From positions 124,001-188,000 of the forward strand of contig NZ_JACAOY010000007.1 in assembly GCF_013385985.1 (NCBI RefSeq): a DNA stretch of 64,000 bases, read 5' to 3'. The notes under the pieces were generated by a model. The model ran no database searches. It was given only the letters and a program-made list of their open reading frames with translations, and had not been told where the DNA came from. The translations under genes and the position numbers were made by a program. Positions within the stretch are counted from its first letter, which is position 1. Every line of letters begins with the position of its first letter. Below are positions 58,946 through 64,000 of the stretch, in pieces. The DNA comes from Pseudomonas sp. B6002 (GTDB lineage Bacteria > Pseudomonadota > Gammaproteobacteria > Pseudomonadales > Pseudomonadaceae).

Positions 58946-59031
58946 TCAGGGCACTTAATTCCGACACACCACCTTTGGATTTGTAACGACTTACCACGCA
59001 CGCCCCATCCGGGCGGCGGGCTTCGGCCCAG

Positions 59032-59055
59032 GGGCTCCTTTATGGAGCCCTTTTT
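59032..59055 (+). terminator. rho-independent terminator after rmf
   Basis: GGGCTCC, a five-base loop, GGAGCCC and TTTTT. Confidence 0.9.
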
Positions 59056-59109
59056 ATTGGCTGGAAAAAACTACCCGACGTACTCGGACTCAGGGTGGGA
59101 GCGGGCGTG

Positions 59110-59199
59110 TGTGGGAGCCGGGCTTGCCCGCGATGCAGCCACCTCGGTGTGTCAGTCACACCGCAGTGATGCCATCGCAGGCAAGCCAGCTCCCACACA
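59110..59199. repeat. mixed REP/REPIN pair
   Basis: One arm is GTGTGGGAGCCGGGCTTGCC and the other ATCGCAGGCAAGCCAGCTCC. The two belong to different stem variants, suggesting a recombined element. Confidence 0.8.
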
Positions 59200-59222
59200 A
59201 GCCTGCTCCTGCAATAAAAGTG

Positions 59223-60242
59223 TCAGCGCAGTGCAGCGATCGCATCCACCGACTGGCGAATCAGTTCCGGGCCCTTGTAGATAAAGCCCGAGTACAACTG
59301 CACCAGGCTGGCACCGGCCGCGATTTTCTCGGCCGCATGCTTGCCTTCGGTGATGCCACCCACGGCGATGATCGGCAGGCGCCCTGCCAGTTCGGTCGCC
59401 AGCACCTTGACGATATGGGTACTCTTGTCACGCACCGGCGCGCCCGACAGACCGCCCGCCTCGTCACCATGGGCGAGCCCTTCGACGCCAATACGGCTGA
59501 GGGTGGTGTTGGTGGCGATCACTGCGTCCATGCCCGAGTCCACCAGGGCCTGGGCCACCAACACGGTTTCCTCATCGCTCATGTCCGGAGCAATCTTGAT
59601 GGCCAGCGGCACGCGCTTACCGTGGCGCACGGCCAGGTCTTCCTGGCGCTGGCGCAGGGCTTCAAGCAGTTGCTTGAGGGAATCACCAAACTGCAGGCTG
59701 CGCAGGCCCGGGGTATTCGGCGAGCTGACGTTGACGGTGACGTAGCTGGCATGGGCGTAGACCTTGTCCAGGCAGATCAGGTAGTCATCCACCGCACGTT
59801 CAACCGGGGTGTCGAAGTTCTTGCCGATATTGATCCCGAGAATGCCGGTGTACTTCGCCGCCTGCACCCGTGACAGCAGGTGATCAACCCCCAGGTTGTT
59901 GAAGCCCATGCGGTTGATGATCGCCTCGGCTTCCGGCAAGCGGAAGATGCGTGGCTTGGGGTTGCCCGGTTGTGGCCGTGGGGTCACGGTGCCGATTTCG
60001 ACAAAACCGAACCCCAACTGTGCAAAACCATCGATGGCCGCGCCGTTCTTGTCCAGGCCGGCAGCCAGGCCGACCGGGTTGGGGAAGTCCAGCCCCATTA
60101 CCGACACCGGCATTTTCGCCGGGGCCTTGCATACCAGGCCATTGAGCCCCAGTCGGCCACCGGCACCGATCAGGTCCAGGGACAGATCGTGGGAGGTTTC
60201 CGGGGAGAGTTTGAACAACAGCTGGCGGGCCAGGGTATACAT
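59223..60242 (-). CDS. pyrD: quinone-dependent dihydroorotate dehydrogenase
   Basis: A 339-residue flavoenzyme of the inner membrane surface that oxidises dihydroorotate to orotate in pyrimidine synthesis. FMN-binding and catalytic parts include [28 protein letters not shown] and [12 protein letters not shown]; the class 2 N-terminal helix for quinone access is present ([17 protein letters not shown]). ATG at 60242 gives MYTLARQL. It follows rmf in convergent orientation. Confidence 0.94.
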   Translation of the reverse strand: MYTLARQLLFKLSPETSHDLSLDLIGAGGRLGLNGLVCKAPAKMPVSVMGLDFPNPVGLAAGLDKNGAAIDGFAQLGFGFVEIGTVTPRPQPGNPKPRIFRLPEAEAIINRMGFNNLGVDHLLSRVQAAKYTGILGINIGKNFDTPVERAVDDYLICLDKVYAHASYVTVNVSSPNTPGLRSLQFGDSLKQLLEALRQRQEDLAVRHGKRVPLAIKIAPDMSDEETVLVAQALVDSGMDAVIATNTTLSRIGVEGLAHGDEAGGLSGAPVRDKSTHIVKVLATELAGRLPIIAVGGITEGKHAAEKIAAGASLVQLYSGFIYKGPELIRQSVDAIAALR

Positions 60243-60327
60243 GGGCGGGCTAGACTCGGATGGCGGTAAAGGTGGCGGCGATTATAGCCGGGGTGGCCGT
60301 GTACACGCGAGGCATGCCGTCCAATCG

Positions 60328-60789
60328 TCAATAGCGCTGCGCGACCAGCGCCTCATAGTGCGCCCAGATTTTCTGCGCGTAGCGCATGCGCAAGGTCTCA
60401 CGCTGCGGCCCCGGGCCTGCGCCGATGTTGTAGGAACCCACCGCCGTCCAGTTGTAGCCGAAACGCTGGACGAACTCGGCGAGAATCGAAGCGCCCACCT
60501 CCACCGACAGGCAAGGCTCGCTCAACAAGCGTTCCTCGGTGATACCCTGCTTGAGCAGGCGCGGCAAGTGAATGCTGTTGATCTGCATCAAGCCGATGTC
60601 ACGCGTGCCGTTGCGGTTGGCGTGGTTTACCGCTTGCGTGCGATAACCCGACTCCACGGCAGCGATGGCCTGTAGCAGCTCGGGCTCAAGGTCATAGCGG
60701 CTGGCAGCCTCGTTCCAGCAGTTGGCCAGCGCTTGATTGCCGCCCAGGCACGCCACCAGCAACAGGCTTTTGCTCCAGGTACTAGCCAT
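60328..60789 (-). CDS. IagB-like lytic transglycosylase (type III secretion type)
   Basis: A 153-residue secreted protein with a signal peptide (MASTWSKSLLLVACLGG...ALA). The SLT domain has the catalytic Glu in AAVESGYR and the GLMQINSIHLP motif. Size and sequence resemble IagB of Salmonella SPI-1, which opens peptidoglycan for the needle complex. Its ATG overlaps the stop of the HilA-like gene (ATGGCTAG), just as iagB follows hilA in SPI-1. No strong ribosome site, so translation is probably coupled. A housekeeping transglycosylase is the main alternative. Confidence 0.8.
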   Translation of the reverse strand: MASTWSKSLLLVACLGGNQALANCWNEAASRYDLEPELLQAIAAVESGYRTQAVNHANRNGTRDIGLMQINSIHLPRLLKQGITEERLLSEPCLSVEVGASILAEFVQRFGYNWTAVGSYNIGAGPGPQRETLRMRYAQKIWAHYEALVAQRY

Positions 60790-61150
60790 TGCTGGCTTGC
60801 CCACAGGCGGAACACACACCCCGCTTTTCAGCCTGCACCGGGCAGGTAAAGCGATAACCCCGGCCGTAGATCGTCTTGATAAACCCCTTGTCGGTCTTCA
60901 AGTGCTTGCGCAACGCGTAAATGCACCGCGTCAGCGACTCCTCGGCCACTTCGCCCCGAGGCCACGCCTGCTCCAGCAAACGGTCCTTGGTCATCAGCGC
61001 GCCACCGGAGCCCAATAATAGACGCAGAACCTGGCCCTCCTTGGGAGGCAACTGAATATCCGCGCCCACTCCCGTCAACCGCCCATCGCCGTGCAAGGTC
61101 CAGCGATCAAACACGAGGGACGTCGACACTCCATCACTTGCGACGGCCAT
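60782..61150 (-). CDS. HilA-like DNA-binding domain protein (short)
   Basis: A 122-residue protein that is almost only an OmpR/PhoB-type winged helix (about residues 12-105: PPKEGQVLRLLL, TRCIYALRKHLK, IKTIYGRGYRF). Salmonella HilA has this domain at its N-terminus but is about 550 residues long; everything after the DNA-binding part is missing. Instead a cysteine-rich tail appears (CPVQAEKRGVCSACG). GAGG precedes the ATG at 61150. It is coupled to the IagB-like gene. Confidence 0.75.
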   Translation of the reverse strand: MAVASDGVSTSLVFDRWTLHGDGRLTGVGADIQLPPKEGQVLRLLLGSGGALMTKDRLLEQAWPRGEVAEESLTRCIYALRKHLKTDKGFIKTIYGRGYRFTCPVQAEKRGVCSACGQASNG

Positions 61151-61364
61151 GCACACCTCTGTATTCGACTTTCGACATTGAAACCCTCATTGCCACTACT
61201 GGCTGCCCAATCAACGCCATGACTATAAAAACCTGTTCCGCAACCCACGCCAGGACAAAGCCGATTTACCCGTCGATTTTCAGAAGTACCCGGTAAGAAA
61301 ATTCTCCACCCACGCCAAGGCTCACCACTGCTCATTCATTTGCCCGCCAATACATCGAACGAAT
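61151..61364. other. gap between the HilA-like and secretin-fragment genes
   Basis: I find no remnant of a secretin pore domain here. A TATAGT on the minus strand (61222-61227) may belong to the regulator's promoter. Confidence 0.35.
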
Positions 61365-62168
61365 TCAGGGGGGCGCTGGCTCGTTCGCCTGCTGGGGTAC
61401 GTCCAACTCCGCCACCCATTGCTTGATCAACTTGACCTGCGCCGGTGTGCCCCTGACCAGCAAACTGTTGATGTCGGGATAGGCAATGACGGCGAACCCC
61501 TTGTCGGCCAAAAGGTGCTTGCGGTTACGCACCAGCAAGGTCTCGATCATGGAGTTCATCCCCGGCACCGTAGGTTCATCTGCACCGGCCCCGGACTTAC
61601 GGTCCGCCACAAAGTGATGGAGCACTGCCACCACCCCAAACGCCTGCTCGGGCACCTTTGCAGGCTGGCGATCCATCAATTGCGCCAACCGCAGCACGCG
61701 GTCGACATAGCTCGGCGGCCCGGACACATAGAACATGCGCTGCCCGCTCTCACGCAGAGGGAAGCGGGACTCATCCAGCCCTGTCCCTTGCATGAGGCTG
61801 CGCAGCCTGCTGACGGAAATATGCCGGAGCACGACGGCCGAACGTCTAATCTCGGCAGCCTCGTAGAGGTACAGCGCTTGTCGGTCACGGTGCCAGATCA
61901 GCCCCTCCTGCCTGGCCAGAGCCTCCAACACCTGCTCGGGCGCAGCAAAATCGAACGATCCACTGACGCGCTTGCGATCCACCTGCCGGCTGACCACAAC
62001 CGCAACCCCCAGAGGCCCGGACAACGCGTTGAGTACGCTGCCCAGGCTTGCATCCTGCGTCTGATAGACCTCGCCCCAGGCCGCCGCGCAACAGAGCAGC
62101 AACACAGCACACAACACCCACCGGCATAGCCAGTGACAGGTCAACGTTGCGGCGGAGTCAGCGTGCAA
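61365..62168 (-). CDS. type III secretin N-domains, InvG/MxiD-like, lacking the pore
   Basis: A 267-residue secreted protein. After a hydrophobic signal (about residues 12-32) come an N0-like domain (QTQDASLGSVLNALSGPLGV), an N1-like domain and an N3-like domain ending LLVRGTPAQVKLIKQWVAEL. InvG-type secretins continue with some 250 residues of beta-barrel pore; here the protein stops at DVPQQANEPAPP. The start appears to be TTG at 62168 with GAGG ten bases upstream; no ATG is available. It may be a decayed secretin or a repurposed periplasmic ring fragment. Confidence 0.75.
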   Translation of the reverse strand: MHADSAATLTCHWLCRWVLCAVLLLCCAAAWGEVYQTQDASLGSVLNALSGPLGVAVVVSRQVDRKRVSGSFDFAAPEQVLEALARQEGLIWHRDRQALYLYEAAEIRRSAVVLRHISVSRLRSLMQGTGLDESRFPLRESGQRMFYVSGPPSYVDRVLRLAQLMDRQPAKVPEQAFGVVAVLHHFVADRKSGAGADEPTVPGMNSMIETLLVRNRKHLLADKGFAVIAYPDINSLLVRGTPAQVKLIKQWVAELDVPQQANEPAPP

Positions 62169-62404
62169 AGTGGGTTTACCTCGGCGGTCTGGCGTAGAGA
62201 AGCGGCCATACTGAAAGGCAAGCGGCGCTCAATCTTGATGAAAAGCTGATGACATTGCGTGGCATGTGCCTTGCTACACACTTGGCATCAGGGCCCACAC
62301 CAACGTCGGAGCGGGCCTACGGACAAAGGCGTCGTTACCCTCCAATGGCCCATAGCGCCCGCCGAGGGAACGACGCTTTTTTTTGAGAGAAAAGGTAGGT
62401 GTTG
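62169..62404. other. divergent intergenic region between secretin fragment and nasS
   Basis: No gene is visible. It should hold the nasS promoter; I cannot assign hexamers reliably. Confidence 0.35.
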
Positions 62405-63631
62405 ATGAACGATTCGGTCGGCAACAGCCCGGTGAATAATCCACTGGCGTGGGTCAACGGCAGTGATGCTCCGGAAAAGAGCAGCCTGGACCTGGGTTTC
62501 ATGGCGCTGACCGATTGCGCATCGCTGGTGGTCGCCGCCACCCAGGGTTTCGCCCAACCCTACGGGCTGACACTGAACCTCAAGCGCCAGTCCTCCTGGG
62601 CCAACCTGCGCGACAAACTGGTCAGCGGTGAGCTGGACGCCGCCCATAGCCTGTACGGGCTGATCTACGCCGTACACCTGGGTATTGGCGGTGTAGCGCC
62701 CACCGAGATGGCGGTGCTGATGGGGCTCAATCAAAACGGCCAGAGCATCAACCTGTCCCACGGTTTGCAACAGCAGGGCGTGACCACTCCCGAGGCACTG
62801 GATCGCCACGTGCACCAAAGCCGAACAAAACTGACCTTCGCCCAGACATTTCCCACGGGCACCCACGCCATGTGGCTGTATTACTGGCTGGCGAGCCAGG
62901 GCATCCACCCCTTGCAGGACGTGGACAGTGTGGTGGTCCCGCCGCCGCAGATGGTCGCGCACCTGCAGGCCGGGCGCATCGACGGTTTTTGTGTCGGTGA
63001 GCCCTGGTGTGCCAGCGCAGTCAAGCAACAACAGGGCTTCACCCTGGCGACCACCCAGGCGATCTGGCCCGACCATCCGGAAAAGGTACTCGGCTGTACC
63101 CAGGCGTTCGTCGAGCAATACCCCAACACGGCGCGGGTGCTGGTGATGGCCATTCTTGAAGCCAGCCGTTTTATTGAAGAAAGCCAGGAAAACCGTCGCT
63201 CTACCGCACAACTGCTCAGCGCCCGCGACTACCTGGATGCCCCGCTCGACTGCATCGAACCCCGACTGCTGGGCACCTATGACGATGGCCTGGGCAACCA
63301 ATGGCAAGACCCTCACGCACTGCGCTTTTTTGCCGATGGCGAGGTAAACCTGCCCTACCTGTCGGACGGCATGTGGTTCATGACCCAGTTCCGCCGCTGG
63401 GGTCTGTTGCGCGAAGACCCGGACTACCTGGGCGTCGCCCGCCATGTCCAGCAACTGGACCTGTACCGTCAGGCCGCCAGCGCGGTGGGCGTTTCAAGCA
63501 ACCCCCAGGACATGCGCAGCAGCCAACTGATCGACGGCAAGGTCTGGGACGGCAGTAACCCCGCCGCCTATGCGCGCAGCTTCCGCCTGCACGCCATGGC
63601 CGACCACGCCAGCCGCCAAGCCTTGCGCTGA
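62405..63631 (+). CDS. nasS: nitrate sensor NasS
   Basis: A 408-residue protein of the NrtA/NasF nitrate-binding fold, without a signal peptide. NasS binds nitrate or nitrite in the cytoplasm and otherwise holds the antiterminator NasT inactive. Family features include LGFMALTDCASLVVA, FPTGTHAMWLYYWLASQG and VGEPWCASAV. ATG at 62405 has AGG five bases before it; a GTG two codons earlier is possible. It is followed 13 bases later by nasT. Confidence 0.88.
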   Translation: MNDSVGNSPVNNPLAWVNGSDAPEKSSLDLGFMALTDCASLVVAATQGFAQPYGLTLNLKRQSSWANLRDKLVSGELDAAHSLYGLIYAVHLGIGGVAPTEMAVLMGLNQNGQSINLSHGLQQQGVTTPEALDRHVHQSRTKLTFAQTFPTGTHAMWLYYWLASQGIHPLQDVDSVVVPPPQMVAHLQAGRIDGFCVGEPWCASAVKQQQGFTLATTQAIWPDHPEKVLGCTQAFVEQYPNTARVLVMAILEASRFIEESQENRRSTAQLLSARDYLDAPLDCIEPRLLGTYDDGLGNQWQDPHALRFFADGEVNLPYLSDGMWFMTQFRRWGLLREDPDYLGVARHVQQLDLYRQAASAVGVSSNPQDMRSSQLIDGKVWDGSNPAAYARSFRLHAMADHASRQALR

Positions 63632-63644
63632 CAGGAGCACGGAT

Positions 63645-64000
63645 ATGTTGCGAATCCTGTTGATCAACGACACACCGCGTAAAGTCGGCCGGCTCCGGGC
63701 CGCGCTGATTGAGGCAGGGTTCGAGGTCATTGATGAGTCGGGCCTGACCATCGACCTGCCGGCACGCGTCGAAACGGTGCGACCGGACGTGATCCTGATC
63801 GATACCGAGTCACCCGGGCGCGATGTGATGGAGCAAGTGGTGCTGGTCAGCCGCGACCAGCCACGGCCGATCGTGATGTTTACCGACGAGCACGACCCGA
63901 ATGTGATGCGCCAGGCGATCAAGTCGGGCGTCAGCGCCTACATTGTCGAAGGCATTCAGGCCCAGCGCCTGCAGCCGATTCTCGACGTGGCCATGGCGCG
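63645..64000 (+). CDS. nasT: nitrate-responsive antiterminator NasT (partial, cut by window end)
   Basis: The first 118 residues of a response-regulator-like protein; the C-terminal ANTAR RNA-binding domain lies beyond the window. The receiver fold is seen in LRILLINDTP, VILIDTESPGRD and ISGVSAYIV-like KSGVSAYIVEG. NasT releases nitrate-assimilation genes from leader termination when NasS binds nitrate. AGGAG lies seven bases before the ATG at 63645. The open frame continues past position 64000. Confidence 0.88.
   Translation, partial: MLRILLINDTPRKVGRLRAALIEAGFEVIDESGLTIDLPARVETVRPDVILIDTESPGRDVMEQVVLVSRDQPRPIVMFTDEHDPNVMRQAIKSGVSAYIVEGIQAQRLQPILDVAMA

Noticed and set aside
61151-61364. Hidden pore domain continuing the secretin fragment after a frameshift
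   Set aside because: Reading the three minus-strand frames below 61365 gave no secretin-like sequence, so a simple frameshift does not explain the truncation.

Overview
This window is chromosomal DNA from a Pseudomonas, most likely of the P. fluorescens group. The reasons are high GC, many REP/REPIN palindromes between genes, Pseudomonas-type proteins throughout (Anr, Aer, CcoNOQP, RecR, DnaX, LigA, ZipA, Smc, Rmf), and a gene order from aer to guaD that, from general knowledge, matches P. aeruginosa. I see no phage, no insertion sequence, no tRNA or rRNA gene and no CRISPR array.

Positions 1-20.7 kb form an oxygen-response and microaerobic-respiration block. A CPBP membrane protease and the aerotaxis receptor Aer come first. 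Two tandem cbb3 oxidase operons (ccoNOQP) follow, with a Phd/PIN toxin-antitoxin pair between them. Then come the oxidase assembly genes ccoGHIS, a SafE-type membrane protein, oxygen-independent hemN, a coiled-coil hypothetical gene, anr and apt. A perfect Anr/FNR box precedes hemN, and three imperfect boxes precede the two ccoN genes and ccoG.

Positions 20.8-42.6 kb carry acyl-CoA dehydrogenase, recR, a quinone-oxidoreductase-like gene, ybaB and dnaX, then a run of accessory genes. These are a solute-binding protein, a VOC protein, an EamA exporter divergent from a LysR regulator, a DUF2167 protein, a signal-less muramidase with a secreted partner, and a lipoprotein. The 4.5S SRP RNA (ffs, minus strand), a zinc metallopeptidase, ligA, zipA and smc follow. 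A GntR regulator lies just upstream of smc.

Positions 42.7-51.2 kb are a purine catabolism cluster: xdhA, xdhB, xdhC, guaD, a second GntR regulator and a BenE-type transporter. An operator-like repeat overlaps the xdhA promoter. Positions 51.2-60.3 kb hold housekeeping genes: yggL, dacB, a CHASE-PAS-GGDEF diguanylate cyclase, rlmKL, rmf with a strongly folded upstream region, and pyrD.

Positions 60.3-62.2 kb contain three minus-strand genes that look like pieces of an SPI-1/Inv-type type III secretion locus: an IagB-like lytic transglycosylase, a HilA-like DNA-binding domain without the rest of HilA, and a secretin lacking its pore domain. The window ends in the nitrate-responsive nasS-nasT pair, with nasT cut by the right edge.

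The most interesting items are the type III secretion remnant, the muramidase/partner pair with an unusual inverted repeat over its ribosome binding site, the structured rmf leader, and the paired cco operons with their graded Anr sites.
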